Origin: Virgisporangium aliadipatigenens
Lineage (GTDB): Bacteria > Actinomycetota > Actinomycetes > Mycobacteriales > Micromonosporaceae
NCBI RefSeq assembly: GCF_016863615.1
Contig: NZ_BOPF01000010.1
Span: 186,001-250,000, forward strand
Reading direction: 5' to 3'
DNA: 64,000 nucleotides
Every line of letters starts with the position of its first letter. Position 1 is the first letter of the stretch. The translations under genes were made by a program, and so were the position numbers. The notes under the pieces were generated by a model that saw only the letters and a list, made by a program, of their open reading frames with translations, had not been told where the DNA came from and did no database searches. This document shows, piece by piece, positions 47,244-57,195 of this stretch.

Positions 47244-48902
47244 CTAGATACTGATCGACTCGTCGGCGCGATGCGCGCTGCCGGCCATGCGCACGCCGCG
47301 GCGGCGCCACCAGAACCAGAAGCCGAGCGACGCGAGGATCGCCATGACGCCGATCCCACCGACGACCACCGCACCGGTGGAGGTCATGGCGCTGGAGTTG
47401 GCACTCGCCGGCGTCGTCGACGGGTTGGGCGTGGGAGCGCCGTTGCCGCCCCCGCCGCCGCCGTTGTTCGCCGCCGCTCCGCCGGCCGTGCCGCCGCCCT
47501 TGTTGACCGCGCCGACGTTCGGCAGGGCCACGTAGGGGAACTTGCCGTCGAAGCCGTTGTCGTTGGCGTCCACCTTGTCACCGGCGGCCAGCGCGTCCAC
47601 GAGCTTGCCCGCCTGGGCCGCACCGGCGACCGCCTGCAGCGAGATGTCCACGACGTCGTCGGTGAGCCGGCGGCCGTTCGGGAAGCCCTGCAGATCCTGG
47701 GCGAGCACCCCGAGCCGGTTGGGCTGGGCCGCCACGGGCACCCCGAGGTTCAGCCGCAGCTGCTCCGACGGGACGAACCGCTGTGCGTTGACGTCCATGT
47801 TGTTCAGCTGCGAGTTGAGATCCGCCTGGATCGGGCCCTGCGCCTTGGTGGTGATGCCGGTCAGGTAGATCTCCACCAGGTCGTTGCGGGGTGTGGCCGG
47901 CGCCGGGATGTTGTAGATCGCCTGGAGCAGCTGGGGCAGTTCGGGCTCGGTGACCCGCTTGACCAGCTCGGGGATCTTCGCGTCGCCGTCCGGCGCGGTC
48001 GCGTTGAACGCGTCCTTCAGGTTCGCCGGCACCACGACCTCGTTGACCAGCGGGTTGCCCAGGCGGGACACCTGCACCCGGTCGCCCGTCACCGGCGTCT
48101 CCTTGCCGGTGACGCGCACCTTCGCGCGTTCCGTGGTCGTCCACACGCCGATGACCGGGTTGCGCTTGGCGTTGCCCTTCAACGCCACGTCGGAGAACGG
48201 CACCTGCAGCGCGATCGTGTTGACGTTGTACCCGGCGAGGGTGTCCTGACCGGTCTCGCTCAGGTCGCCGCCGTAGAGCAGGTCGAAGACGCGCAGGTCC
48301 AGGAAGAACGGGTCGTCGGCCTGGCCGGCGAAGACGTTCCAGCCGCCGGGCAGCTGCTTGTTGGCCTGGTTGCGCAGGGTCCCGTAGTCCGGCATCGACT
48401 TGGCGCCGACCCGCGACGGGGCGACCGGGGCGTCGGCGATGCGCGTCTTGAACGGCTCGCCGTTGAACGACGACTCCAGCGTGTAGGTCTGGCGGAACAG
48501 CAGGTTCTCGTCGTCGAGCGACGTCACCGGGCCGTTGTTGTACAGGAACGTGTTCCCGCCGCGCTTGTCGATGTTCTTGAACGTCCAGCGGAAGACGGCG
48601 TTCGGCTTGGCATCGCCGTCACTGTCGACGTTGATGTTGTACACGGCGTCCGTGGCGAACGGGAAGAAGTTCGGCCCGCCGTTGGGCTCGGAGAACGGCG
48701 CCCAGTTCGCGATGAACGTGACGTAGTCCGGCCGTTCCGGGCTGACGAACGCGTACAGGTCGGTGTTGTCGGCGGCGGGGTCGGCCGCGATCAGCGGCGC
48801 CTCCCGGTGGCTCGAAGCGACGGAAAGGCCCGGACCCAGTGCGGCGGTCACGGCGATTCCCGCGGCTGCGACAGCGGCTGCCAACCGCGTCTTGTTCCTC
48901 AT
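47244..48902 (-). CDS. DUF4331 family exported, membrane-anchored protein
   Basis: A 552-residue protein with a signal peptide (about 1-30, ending SVASSHREAPLI, where SSHREAPL is the family hallmark). The DUF4331 beta-rich body (about 30-440) includes DNTDLYAFVSPERPDYVTFI. A Gly/Asn/Pro/Ser-rich linker (about 470-505) leads to one C-terminal helix (VVVGGIGVMAILASLGFWFW) and a basic RRRG tail, a sortase-like layout without an LPxTG motif. Function of DUF4331 is unknown. It is upstream of and close to the NicO exporter, which hints at a shared metal or stress role. GGGAGGGAAG is the ribosome site. Confidence 0.9.
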   Translation of the reverse strand: MRNKTRLAAAVAAAGIAVTAALGPGLSVASSHREAPLIAADPAADNTDLYAFVSPERPDYVTFIANWAPFSEPNGGPNFFPFATDAVYNINVDSDGDAKPNAVFRWTFKNIDKRGGNTFLYNNGPVTSLDDENLLFRQTYTLESSFNGEPFKTRIADAPVAPSRVGAKSMPDYGTLRNQANKQLPGGWNVFAGQADDPFFLDLRVFDLLYGGDLSETGQDTLAGYNVNTIALQVPFSDVALKGNAKRNPVIGVWTTTERAKVRVTGKETPVTGDRVQVSRLGNPLVNEVVVPANLKDAFNATAPDGDAKIPELVKRVTEPELPQLLQAIYNIPAPATPRNDLVEIYLTGITTKAQGPIQADLNSQLNNMDVNAQRFVPSEQLRLNLGVPVAAQPNRLGVLAQDLQGFPNGRRLTDDVVDISLQAVAGAAQAGKLVDALAAGDKVDANDNGFDGKFPYVALPNVGAVNKGGGTAGGAAANNGGGGGGNGAPTPNPSTTPASANSSAMTSTGAVVVGGIGVMAILASLGFWFWWRRRGVRMAGSAHRADESISI

Positions 48903-49118
48903 GAACTTCCCTCCCGAAGTCCACGCGATCCGCGCTTTGCGGCCGCACTCACCATTCGGAGGAGCGGCCCCGGATGACGGGCCTGTGTTGGATCGGTCTC
49001 ATCGACCCATCCGGACCCGGGCCTGCGTCGAATCACCGGTTTCGGGGTGTACCGCCGTGCCGGTCCCCGACCTGGGCGTTACGCTGCGGTGGTTGCCGAG
49101 ACGGATGCGAGGTAACCG

Positions 49119-52100
49119 GTGCACAGCCCCGTCGAGGCGTTCCCGGGCGACGGCGAGATGGCCGCGCGGATGCGGGCGTTCGACTGGCCGGCTTCGCCGC
49201 TGGGCGCACCGGACACCTGGGACCCGGGGCTGCGAAGCGCCGTGGAGATCTGCCTGACCTCCCGGTTCCCGATGATCGTCTGGTGGGGCCCGGAGCTGCG
49301 CTTCTTCTACAACGACGCCTACCGGTCGCTGCTGGGGAGCAAGCACCCCGCGCTCGGCAAGCCCGGCAGCGAGGTGTGGGGAGAGATCTGGCACATCATC
49401 GGGCCGATGCTCGAAGGCGTGCTGGAGACGGGCGAGGCCACCTGGTCCGACGACATGCTCCTGCCGATTGCCCGCCACGGGTACCGGGAGGAGACCTACT
49501 GGACCTACTCCTACAGCCCGCTGCGCGCCGGCGACCGGATCGGCGGGGTCTTCACCGCGGTCACCGAGACCACGCAGCGCGTCGTCGGCGAACGCCGCCT
49601 CGCCGCACTGCGCGACCTCGGCGCGCAGGTCGGCGCCGCCTCGTCCATCGCGGAGGCCTGCGACCTGGCCGTGGCCGCCATCGCCCGGGCGGCTGCCGAC
49701 GTCGCCGGCGCGGTGGTGTACCTCCGCGGCGAACACGTCTTTCCCGCGGCGTCGACGGCGGGCATGGGCGGGCAGCCGACCGGCATCGCCGGCTGGCCGG
49801 TGGAGGCGGTGTTGCGCACCGGCGAGCCGCTGGTGCTCGGCGACCTGCCGGAGCGGTTCGGAGGGCCGCTGCCCGGCGGCACCTGGGAACGGCCGCCGAC
49901 CGAGGCGATGGTGCTGCCGCTGCGCGGCGAGACCGGCGCGGCCCCGCTCGGGGCGATCGTGCTCGCCGCCAGCTCCGGGCGGGCGCTGGACCAGCCCTAC
50001 CGCACCTTCCTCGCGCTGGTCGCCGACCAGGTCGCGGCCGCGCTCAACGCCGCCGCCGCGTACGAGTCGCAGGCCCGCCGGGTCACCGAGCTGGCGGAGC
50101 TGGACCGGGCGAAGACGGCGTTCTTCTCCAACATCAGTCACGAGTTCCGCACCCCGCTGACGCTCATCATGGGGCCGCTGGAGGAGGTGCGCGCGGCGCT
50201 GCCGCCCGCGACCGACGACGCCCTTCGCGAGTCGCTGGACGCCATGCACCGCAACGGTTTGCGCCTCGGGAAGCTGGTCAACACGCTGCTCGACTTCTCC
50301 CGGCTGCAGGCCGGCCGGATCGAGGCCGACTACGAGCCGGTCGACCTCGGCGCGGTGACGGCCGACCTGGCGAGCGTGTTCCGTTCGGCGGTCGAGTCGG
50401 CGGGTCTGACGTTCACGGTCGACTGCGCGGCGCTGTCCCGGCCGGTGCACGTCGACCGGGAGATGTGGGAGAAGGTGGTGCTCAACCTGCTGAGCAACGC
50501 CCTCAAGTTCACCTTCGACGGGGGCATCACCGTCGCCGTGGCGGAGCAGGACGACCGCGCCGTCGTGCGGGTCACCGACACCGGCACCGGCATCCCCGCC
50601 GACGAGGTGCCGCGCCTGTTCGAACGCTTCCACCGGGTGCAGGGGACGCGGTCGCGTTCGTACGAGGGCAGCGGCATCGGGCTCGCTCTGGTGCAGGAAC
50701 TCGTCGCACTGCACGGCGGCACCGTCGAGGTGGACAGCCGGGTCGACGTCGGGACGACGTTCACGGTGCGGCTGCCGTTCGGGGCGGGTCACCTGCCCGA
50801 GGAGAAGACCCGCCGCGCGCGGCCGGAGGCGCCGCCGCCGGTGCAGGGCGTGCGGGCGGAGAGCGCGCTGCCGTACATCACCGAGTGGCAGCCGCCCGAG
50901 GCGAACCCGCCGCAGGTGGCCGGCCACGCGCGCGTGCTCGTCGCCGACGACAACGCCGACATGCGGGACTATCTGCAACGGCTGCTCAGCCCGCACTACA
51001 ACGTGCTCCTGGCCGGCGACGGGAAGGCCGCCCTCGACCTGGCCCGCACCGCGACGCCCGACCTGATCGTCAGCGACGTCATGATGCCGTTGCTGGACGG
51101 GCTGGCCCTGGTGGCCGAGCTGCGGGCCGACCCGCGCACCGCCCGGGTGCCGGTGGTGCTGCTGTCCGCCCGCGCCCGTGCCGAGGACTCCGGCGAAGGG
51201 CTCGCGGCCGGCGCGGACGACTACCTGGTGAAGCCGTTCTCGGCGCGGGACCTGCTGGACCGGGTGCGCGCCAACCTGATGCTGGCCCGGCTGCGCAACC
51301 ATCACGCCGACTGGCGGGACGCGCTGGTCAACTCGTTGCAGGACGCGTTCTTCGTGCTCGACACCGACGGCACCCTGGTGGAGGCGAACGACGCGTTCGG
51401 ACGGATGCTCGGCTACCCGGTCGACGGCGCGCCGTATCCTATGCCGCACCCCTGGTGGCCGGAGCCGGACTCCGAGGACCGGCCGGACGTCGACGACGCG
51501 GTGCGGCACGTCATGACCGAGTCGCGCGGGCGCATCCCGGTGCCGTTGCGGCACGCCGACGGCCGCCGCGTCTGGGTCGACGTCACGAGCACCTGGGTCT
51601 TCGACCCCGACCGCCAGCAGCGGGTCATGGTGGGCACTCTCCGGGACATCACGGGGGAACGCCTCGCCGGCGAGCGCGAGGCCGCACTGGCCCGGCTGAC
51701 GGCCAAGCTCTCCGAGGCGGACACCGTCGCCGACGTCGTGGCCGGCGGCCTGGTCGAACTGCGCGCCGCCTGGCGGGCCCGCCGTGCCGTGGCCGCCACC
51801 TGGCACGGCAACGACGAGCCCACGGTCGTCGGCACCGCACCGCGCACCACGTGGGACGGGCTCGACCAGGCCTCCCGCGGGGTGCTCGCCGGCCTGCGGC
51901 TCGGCCGTTCGCTGCAGGTGGTGACGCCCGAACCGACCGCCGCCGGAGCCGGCATCGGGATCAGCCTGGAGTACGCCGACGGCCGGGTCGCGTTCTGGCT
52001 GGAGTGCGCGCCGGAACGCACGTTCGGCGCCGAGGACCGTGCGCTGCTGGCGCTGCTCGGCGGCTACCTGGGACAGGCGATCAACCGGGCGCACCGCGCC

Positions 52101-53201
52101 GACCAGCAGCGCGCCGTGGCGTTGACCCTGCAACGGTCCTTCCTCGGCCCGACCGACCTGCCGGACGGCTTCGCCGTGCGCTACGAACCGGCGGTGCGCC
52201 CGCTCGAGGTCGGCGGCGACTGGTACGACGTCGTGGCACTGCCGGACGGCCGGATCGCGCTGGTGGTCGGCGACTGCGTGGGCTCCGGGCTGCCGGCCGC
52301 CACGGCCATGGGTCAGCTGCGCAGCGCCTGCCGTGCGCTGCTGCTGCAGTCGGCGGGTCCCGCGCAGACGCTCACCGCGCTGGACCGGTTCGCGGCGCTG
52401 GTGCCTGACGCGTTCTGTTCGACCCTCCTCTGTGGAGTGTTGGACCCGCGCGACGGCACCCTGCGCTACAGCAGCGCCGGCCATCCGCCGGGCATCGTGG
52501 TGCACCAGGACGGCACCGCGGCGCCGATGGACGGGGCGCGTTCGGTGCCGCTGGCGGCCGCGCCCGGGATCGAACGCCCCGAGGCGACCGTCACGCTCAC
52601 GCCGGGCGCACTGCTGCTGCTGTACACCGACGGGCTGGCCGAACGCCGCGGCGAGGCGATGTCGCAGGGGATCGCGGCGGTCAGCGCGGCGCTGGTCGGG
52701 CACCGGCTCGCCCCGATCGACCCGCTCGTCGACGCCATCATGGAGGAGTTCCGTCCGGCGCAGGGCTATTTCGACGACGTGGCCGTGCTCGCCTACCGGC
52801 GGCTGGGCCAGGACGCGACGCGGCTGGCGCACTCGTTCGGGAGTACGCCGGCGGAGCTGGCCCCGGTGCGGCAGGCGCTGCGGTCCTGGACCGAACGCCT
52901 CGGTCTCGGCCGGCAGGTCTCGTCCAACCTGCTCATCGCCGTCGGGGAGGCGTGCGCCAACGCCATCGAGCACGCGCACCGGTTCGACGCCCGGCGTTCG
53001 CTGTTGAGCGGCTGGTGCGACGGCGACGACGTGCACGTGGTGATCACCGACAGCGGGCGGTGGCGGCCGTCCGGCAGCAACCCCGATCCCGACCGGGGAC
53101 ACGGCCTGCGGCTGATCCGTGGGCTGGTGCCCGGTTCGACGATCGACAGCACGCAGGCGGGGACGACGGTGCGGTTGCGGGTGCGGATCGACGATGACTG
53201 A
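49119..53201 (+). CDS. Hybrid PAS-GAF-histidine kinase-receiver-PAS-PP2C-anti-sigma kinase
   Basis: A 1360-residue cytoplasmic signalling protein. In order: PAS (about 15-155), GAF (about 165-320), HisKA with phospho-His in NISHEFRTPLTLIMG (about 341), HATPase (about 440-555; VRVTDTGTGIPADEV and GSGIGLALVQELV), receiver (about 605-720) with phospho-Asp in LIVSDVMMPLLDG (about 653) and Lys in YLVKPF, a second PAS (about 735-850), SpoIIE-type PP2C phosphatase (about 1010-1225) with metal Asp in GGDWYDVVAL, VVGDCVGSGLPAAT and DDVAVLAYR, and a C-terminal RsbW-like ATPase (about 1235-1355; LLIAVGEACANAIEHAH). One chain thus holds both two-component and partner-switching modules. GTG 49119 follows GAGG. 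It overlaps the STAS gene by eight bases. Confidence 0.93.
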   Translation: MHSPVEAFPGDGEMAARMRAFDWPASPLGAPDTWDPGLRSAVEICLTSRFPMIVWWGPELRFFYNDAYRSLLGSKHPALGKPGSEVWGEIWHIIGPMLEGVLETGEATWSDDMLLPIARHGYREETYWTYSYSPLRAGDRIGGVFTAVTETTQRVVGERRLAALRDLGAQVGAASSIAEACDLAVAAIARAAADVAGAVVYLRGEHVFPAASTAGMGGQPTGIAGWPVEAVLRTGEPLVLGDLPERFGGPLPGGTWERPPTEAMVLPLRGETGAAPLGAIVLAASSGRALDQPYRTFLALVADQVAAALNAAAAYESQARRVTELAELDRAKTAFFSNISHEFRTPLTLIMGPLEEVRAALPPATDDALRESLDAMHRNGLRLGKLVNTLLDFSRLQAGRIEADYEPVDLGAVTADLASVFRSAVESAGLTFTVDCAALSRPVHVDREMWEKVVLNLLSNALKFTFDGGITVAVAEQDDRAVVRVTDTGTGIPADEVPRLFERFHRVQGTRSRSYEGSGIGLALVQELVALHGGTVEVDSRVDVGTTFTVRLPFGAGHLPEEKTRRARPEAPPPVQGVRAESALPYITEWQPPEANPPQVAGHARVLVADDNADMRDYLQRLLSPHYNVLLAGDGKAALDLARTATPDLIVSDVMMPLLDGLALVAELRADPRTARVPVVLLSARARAEDSGEGLAAGADDYLVKPFSARDLLDRVRANLMLARLRNHHADWRDALVNSLQDAFFVLDTDGTLVEANDAFGRMLGYPVDGAPYPMPHPWWPEPDSEDRPDVDDAVRHVMTESRGRIPVPLRHADGRRVWVDVTSTWVFDPDRQQRVMVGTLRDITGERLAGEREAALARLTAKLSEADTVADVVAGGLVELRAAWRARRAVAATWHGNDEPTVVGTAPRTTWDGLDQASRGVLAGLRLGRSLQVVTPEPTAAGAGIGISLEYADGRVAFWLECAPERTFGAEDRALLALLGGYLGQAINRAHRADQQRAVALTLQRSFLGPTDLPDGFAVRYEPAVRPLEVGGDWYDVVALPDGRIALVVGDCVGSGLPAATAMGQLRSACRALLLQSAGPAQTLTALDRFAALVPDAFCSTLLCGVLDPRDGTLRYSSAGHPPGIVVHQDGTAAPMDGARSVPLAAAPGIERPEATVTLTPGALLLLYTDGLAERRGEAMSQGIAAVSAALVGHRLAPIDPLVDAIMEEFRPAQGYFDDVAVLAYRRLGQDATRLAHSFGSTPAELAPVRQALRSWTERLGLGRQVSSNLLIAVGEACANAIEHAHRFDARRSLLSGWCDGDDVHVVITDSGRWRPSGSNPDPDRGHGLRLIRGLVPGSTIDSTQAGTTVRLRVRIDDD

Positions 53202-53493
53202 CGGTACGAAGCTGCGCATCCGGCCGCTGCCGGACGGGCGGCCGGGGATCGCCGTGGCGGGCGAGATCGACATGACCAACGCCGAGGATCTCCGCGCGGC
53301 GCTGGTCACCGCGGCACAGGGCGACAGCGTGGTCGTCGACCTGACCGCGGTGACCTATCTCGGCAGCGCCGGCCTTTCCGTGTTGTTCGCCTTCGTGTCG
53401 ACCGTCCGCGCGGAGCTGCTCGTCAACGAACTGCTCGCCCCGACGGTGTCGATCGCCGGTCTGGACCGGGTGGCCCGCATCGCTACGGTGTGA
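53194..53493 (+). CDS. STAS-domain anti-sigma factor antagonist
   Basis: A 99-residue STAS protein (RsbV/SpoIIAA type). Core sequence is [20 protein letters not shown] and the phosphorylation loop [14 protein letters not shown], in which the Ser is kept but the usual preceding Asp is Gly. It should be phosphorylated by an RsbW-type kinase and dephosphorylated by a PP2C phosphatase, both found in the preceding gene that it overlaps. No sigma factor gene is in the window, so the final target is unknown. The end overlaps the convergent dehydrogenase gene by 11 bases. Confidence 0.92.
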   Translation: MTDGTKLRIRPLPDGRPGIAVAGEIDMTNAEDLRAALVTAAQGDSVVVDLTAVTYLGSAGLSVLFAFVSTVRAELLVNELLAPTVSIAGLDRVARIATV

Positions 53494-54655
53494 GCACGAC
53501 CTTCGTGCACTCGTCCTGCTTGTTCAGGAACGTCTCGAACGCCTTCGGCGCGTCCTTGAGCCGCAGCCGGTGGCTGATGACGAAGCTCGGGTCGATCTCC
53601 CGCTTGCGGATGCGTTCCAGCAGCGGCTTCGTGTAGCGCTGCACGTGGCACTGTCCACTTCGGATGGTCAGGCCGCGGTTCACCACCGTTCCCATGGGGA
53701 ACTTGTCGATCCAGCCGCCGTACACGCCGATGACGGAGACAATGCCGCCGTTGCGGACGTTCATGATCGCCTGTCGGAGCGCGTGCGCCCGGTCGGTCTC
53801 CAGCTTGCCGGCCTGCTTCGCCTTGTCGTACGCGTCGATGGCCGGCGACGAGTGGTGCGCCTCCATGCCGACCGCGTCGATGACGGCGTCCGGGCCGCGG
53901 CCGGCGGTCATCTCGCGCAGCGCCTCGCCGACGTCGTGCCGCGAGTAGTCGATGGTCTCCGCGCCGGCCTTCTCCCGCGCCATGCGCAGCCGGTACGGGA
54001 ACCGGTCGATCGCGATCACCTTCGACGCCCCGAGCAGGTACGCGCTCGCGATGGCGAACTGCCCCACCGGCCCCGCGCCCCACACGGCCACGATCTGGCC
54101 CGGCTTGATGTCGCACATCTCCGCGCCCATGAACCCGGTGGGGAAGATGTCGGACAGGAAGAGCACCTGCTCGTCGGTCAGGTCGTCCTCGATCTTCACC
54201 GGTCCGACGTCCGCGAACGGCACCCGCGCGTACTCGGCCTGTCCACCGGGGTAGCCGCCGAGCATGTGCGAGTAGCCGAACAGGCCGGCCGGCGAGTAGC
54301 CCATGAGCTTCTCGGCCATGCCCGCGTTCGGGTTGGAGTTCTCGCAGAGCGAGTACTGCTCCCGTTCGCATGCGTCACAGGCGCCGCACGAGATCGGGAA
54401 CGGCACCACGACCCGGTCGCCGACGCGCAGGTTGCCCACGCCCTTGCCGACCTCGACGACCTCGCCCATGAACTCGTGGCCGATGATGTCGCCCTTGCGC
54501 AGGGTCGGGATGTAGCCGTTGTACAGGTGCAAGTCGGAGCCGCAGATCGCGGTAGAGGTGATCTTGATGATGGCGTCGCGGGAGTTGAGGATCCGCGGGT
54601 CCGGGACCTCGGCGACCTTCACCTTCTGCTTGCCCATCCACTGGTTGGCCTTCAT
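53483..54655 (-). CDS. Zinc-dependent alcohol dehydrogenase, formaldehyde-dehydrogenase-like
   Basis: A 390-residue MDR enzyme. The catalytic zinc site is in [13 protein letters not shown] and [12 protein letters not shown], and the structural zinc site in [17 protein letters not shown] has four Cys. The cofactor strand reads [16 protein letters not shown] with Asp in AIDRFPYRL, so NAD is likely. The whole is close to glutathione-independent formaldehyde dehydrogenase-like proteins common in actinomycetes. It is downstream of and overlaps the SRPBCC gene by four bases (ATGA), so the two are one operon. Confidence 0.92.
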   Translation of the reverse strand: MKANQWMGKQKVKVAEVPDPRILNSRDAIIKITSTAICGSDLHLYNGYIPTLRKGDIIGHEFMGEVVEVGKGVGNLRVGDRVVVPFPISCGACDACEREQYSLCENSNPNAGMAEKLMGYSPAGLFGYSHMLGGYPGGQAEYARVPFADVGPVKIEDDLTDEQVLFLSDIFPTGFMGAEMCDIKPGQIVAVWGAGPVGQFAIASAYLLGASKVIAIDRFPYRLRMAREKAGAETIDYSRHDVGEALREMTAGRGPDAVIDAVGMEAHHSSPAIDAYDKAKQAGKLETDRAHALRQAIMNVRNGGIVSVIGVYGGWIDKFPMGTVVNRGLTIRSGQCHVQRYTKPLLERIRKREIDPSFVISHRLRLKDAPKAFETFLNKQDECTKVVLTP

Positions 54656-55269
54656 CGGGCACCTACCTCCACCGGCTGCGCGGGCCTCTGGGCGAACTGG
54701 CGGAACGCGCGGGTCCCCTCCGGGCTGCCCTCCGAGCGCACCACCTCGCCGGTCTCCAGCACCTGCTTGAACCGGCGCAGGTCGTCGCGCACCTGCTGGT
54801 CGGGGCTCTCGCCGAAGAGTTTGGCCACGAGCGCGGCGGCCTTCCCGCCCGGCAGGTCGTAGCGCAGTTCCACCCGGACCTCGGTGCCGCGTCCGCCGGG
54901 CGCCGGCGCGAACCGGACGGTGCCGTCGTTGGGCACGTCGCCTCCCTCGACGGAACGCCATGCGATGAGCTCGTCCGGCCGGTCGTCCACGATCCGGGCG
55001 TCCCATTCGACGGCCCGTCCGGCGGGTGCCTTCGCGACCCAGTGGGACGTGCGATCACCCGTGGTGCGCACGGACTCCAGATGGTTCATGAAGAGCGGGA
55101 GCAGTTCGAGATCGCGCCAGAACGAGTACACCTGCCCGACGGGCTTGTTGACGGTGATGGCGGCGCGGACGTGCAGCGGCGCGCGTCGCGCGGCTCGCCG
55201 ACGCACCGCCCACACGGTGGTCGCGACTCCGGCGGCGGCGCCTGCGCTGATGGTGACGGCTCGGTTCAT
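54652..55269 (-). CDS. SRPBCC (polyketide cyclase-like) membrane-anchored protein
   Basis: A 205-residue protein with an N-terminal helix (about 5-25) and basic stretch, then a START/SRPBCC fold (about 33-180): [20 protein letters not shown], then [20 protein letters not shown] and [18 protein letters not shown]. The fold makes a hydrophobic cavity for lipids or aromatic ligands; no specific ligand can be named. Members with this layout often sit beside the dehydrogenase found here, which is translationally coupled. A ribosome site (GGCGGAG) precedes ATG 55269. Confidence 0.88.
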   Translation of the reverse strand: MNRAVTISAGAAAGVATTVWAVRRRAARRAPLHVRAAITVNKPVGQVYSFWRDLELLPLFMNHLESVRTTGDRTSHWVAKAPAGRAVEWDARIVDDRPDELIAWRSVEGGDVPNDGTVRFAPAPGGRGTEVRVELRYDLPGGKAAALVAKLFGESPDQQVRDDLRRFKQVLETGEVVRSEGSPEGTRAFRQFAQRPAQPVEVGAR

Positions 55270-55308
55270 GACGCTCCGCCTACCCCCGTTTGCGGGGTGT
55301 ACGCGCGG

Positions 55309-56994
55309 TCAGTAGGTGCGGATCTCCACCTGCCGGAACGCCACCGCGTACGGCGCCTCGCCCCCGGGCTGCATGGCGATCCCCAGCGTCACCGTCTCGC
55401 CCGGCCTCGGCGTGCTCGCGTCCGGCAGCCGGAACTTCCCCTGCGACCGGTTGTCGCGACGCAGTTCGACGTCGGAGCCGGTGAGCCGGAAGCCGATACG
55501 CGTGGGCACACCGCGCTCCACCGCCTCGGCGAGGTTGGTGGAGCCGACCACCGTGGGTGCGACGTCGGGGCGGTGCAGGTGGACCTGGGCCGTCCCCTCG
55601 CACACCCGGTACTCGTAACCGGAGTCCTCGCGGGCGAGGAACCAGATCGCGGCGCACGAACCGGCCCGCAGCAGCACGATGTCGACCTCGACGGACTGGT
55701 CGCCGGTGATCCGGTCGGCCGGCCCGGGGCAGCGCAGCGCCCCCTCGACCTCCTGCTGCACGTACAACACGCCCTTGGTGAACGAGCAGCTACCGCCGTC
55801 GGCCGCGCCCGGCGACCACCGCCCGGGTGCGGTGAGCGGGTCGGAGATCGTGACCGGCCGACGCGCCGGCGCGGCGGGTGCCCCGGAACCGGCGCCGTTT
55901 CCGGGCTGCCGCACGGACTGCGCGGTCGTGGTGGGACCCGTGCCGGCGTCGGCCGCCGGGGGCCGGTCGGTGAGCACCAGGGCGACGGCCGTCGCGACGG
56001 CGGCGGCGGCGAGTGCGCCGGTGACGGCGAGGCCGCGCTTCGCCCAGTTCCGGCGGGGGGCCGGGGTCGTCCAGGCGGCCGGGGCCGGCCGTGCTGCCGC
56101 GGGCACCCGTGCGGATCCGGTCGACTGCGTCACGGGCGGCACGTACCCACCGCTGGAACCGGAGCTGAGCAGCAGGTCCAGCAGCTCCCGGGCGGTGGGG
56201 CGGTTGCGCGGGTCCTTGTCGAGGCACACCTGCACCAGCTCGCGCAGCGGCGGCGCGAGGTCGTAGAGGCGCGGCGGCTCCGAGATGATCTGGAACGCGG
56301 TGGCGGTCGTGGAGTCCGCCCCGTAGGGCGGCTGACCCGTTCCCGCGAACGTCACGACGCCGGCCCACGAGAAGATGTCCGACGCGGGACCGGCCGGCAC
56401 GCCCGCGGCGCTCTGGATCCGCTCGGGAGCGGTGTAGGAGACCGTGCCGAGGATCAGGTCGGTGCGGGTCAGCCCGTCGGAGGCGTCGAGCGCCTGCGCG
56501 ATGCCGAAGTCGATCACCTTGGGGCTGCCCGGGGCGAGCAGCACGTTCGCCGGTTTCAGGTCGCGGTGCACGACGCCCGCGCCGTGGATCGCGGACAGCG
56601 CGGAGGCCACCCCGATCGCGAGGCCGTGCAGGTTGCCGTGGCGCAGCGGGCCGCGCCGTTCGACCTCCGCCTCCAGGCTGGGCGCGTCGACGTACTCGAC
56701 GACGAGGTACGGCCGCTCGTGGTCCGGGTCGGCGTCGAGCACCGCCGCCGTGCAGAACGGCGGCACCTGCCGCACCCGGCGCACCTCGGCCCGGAACCGC
56801 GCCCGGAAGACCTCGTCGGCGGCGAGGTGCGGTCGGATCACCTTCACGGCGACCGGCTGCTCGTTGCGGTCGAGGCCCAGGTACACGGTGCCCATCCCGC
56901 CGGAACCGAGCCGCCCCACCAGCCGGTAACGGCCGATCGACCGTGGGTCATCGTGACGCAGCGCCTCCACGCGCCCGTCCGATCCCCTGGTCAT
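55309..56994 (-). CDS. Receptor-type Ser/Thr protein kinase
   Basis: A 561-residue PknB-like kinase. Residues about 22-285 are the catalytic domain: glycine loop GSGGMG (30-35), Lys 51, HRDLKPAN (143-150), DFG (162-164) and TAPERIQ, all intact. A Pro/Ala linker leads to a membrane helix at about 330-352 (VTGALAAAAVATAVALVLT). The extracellular part (about 395-561) is a beta sandwich with cysteines (SCSFTKG and ALRCPG) resembling laminin-G or DUF1080-like domains, probably the ligand sensor. No PASTA repeats are present. It is divergent from the amidohydrolase-like lipoprotein gene. Confidence 0.93.
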   Translation of the reverse strand: MTRGSDGRVEALRHDDPRSIGRYRLVGRLGSGGMGTVYLGLDRNEQPVAVKVIRPHLAADEVFRARFRAEVRRVRQVPPFCTAAVLDADPDHERPYLVVEYVDAPSLEAEVERRGPLRHGNLHGLAIGVASALSAIHGAGVVHRDLKPANVLLAPGSPKVIDFGIAQALDASDGLTRTDLILGTVSYTAPERIQSAAGVPAGPASDIFSWAGVVTFAGTGQPPYGADSTTATAFQIISEPPRLYDLAPPLRELVQVCLDKDPRNRPTARELLDLLLSSGSSGGYVPPVTQSTGSARVPAAARPAPAAWTTPAPRRNWAKRGLAVTGALAAAAVATAVALVLTDRPPAADAGTGPTTTAQSVRQPGNGAGSGAPAAPARRPVTISDPLTAPGRWSPGAADGGSCSFTKGVLYVQQEVEGALRCPGPADRITGDQSVEVDIVLLRAGSCAAIWFLAREDSGYEYRVCEGTAQVHLHRPDVAPTVVGSTNLAEAVERGVPTRIGFRLTGSDVELRRDNRSQGKFRLPDASTPRPGETVTLGIAMQPGGEAPYAVAFRQVEIRTY

Positions 56995-57182
56995 GCCGAC
57001 CTCACGGCCGCCAAGCTACCCCACCTTCGGGGACGACGGCACGCCCCGAAAGGCACGTCTCACCTGCACCTTAGACTCAGTTTCCGGGAGAGCGCGATCT
57101 TCGCGACGATTCGCCCGGGAAGGCCCGCGGAACCCCGGCGCCGGGGCGTGCGTACCCACCGTTGTCGATCGGAGGCAACGGA

Positions 57183-57188
57183 TAGGGT
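57183..57188 (+). promoter_or_regulatory. -10 hexamer TAGGGT, leaderless start
   Basis: TAGGGT lies seven bases before GTG 57196, in a 201-base spacer shared with the kinase gene. Confidence 0.55.
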
Positions 57189-57195
57189 GGGTCGG

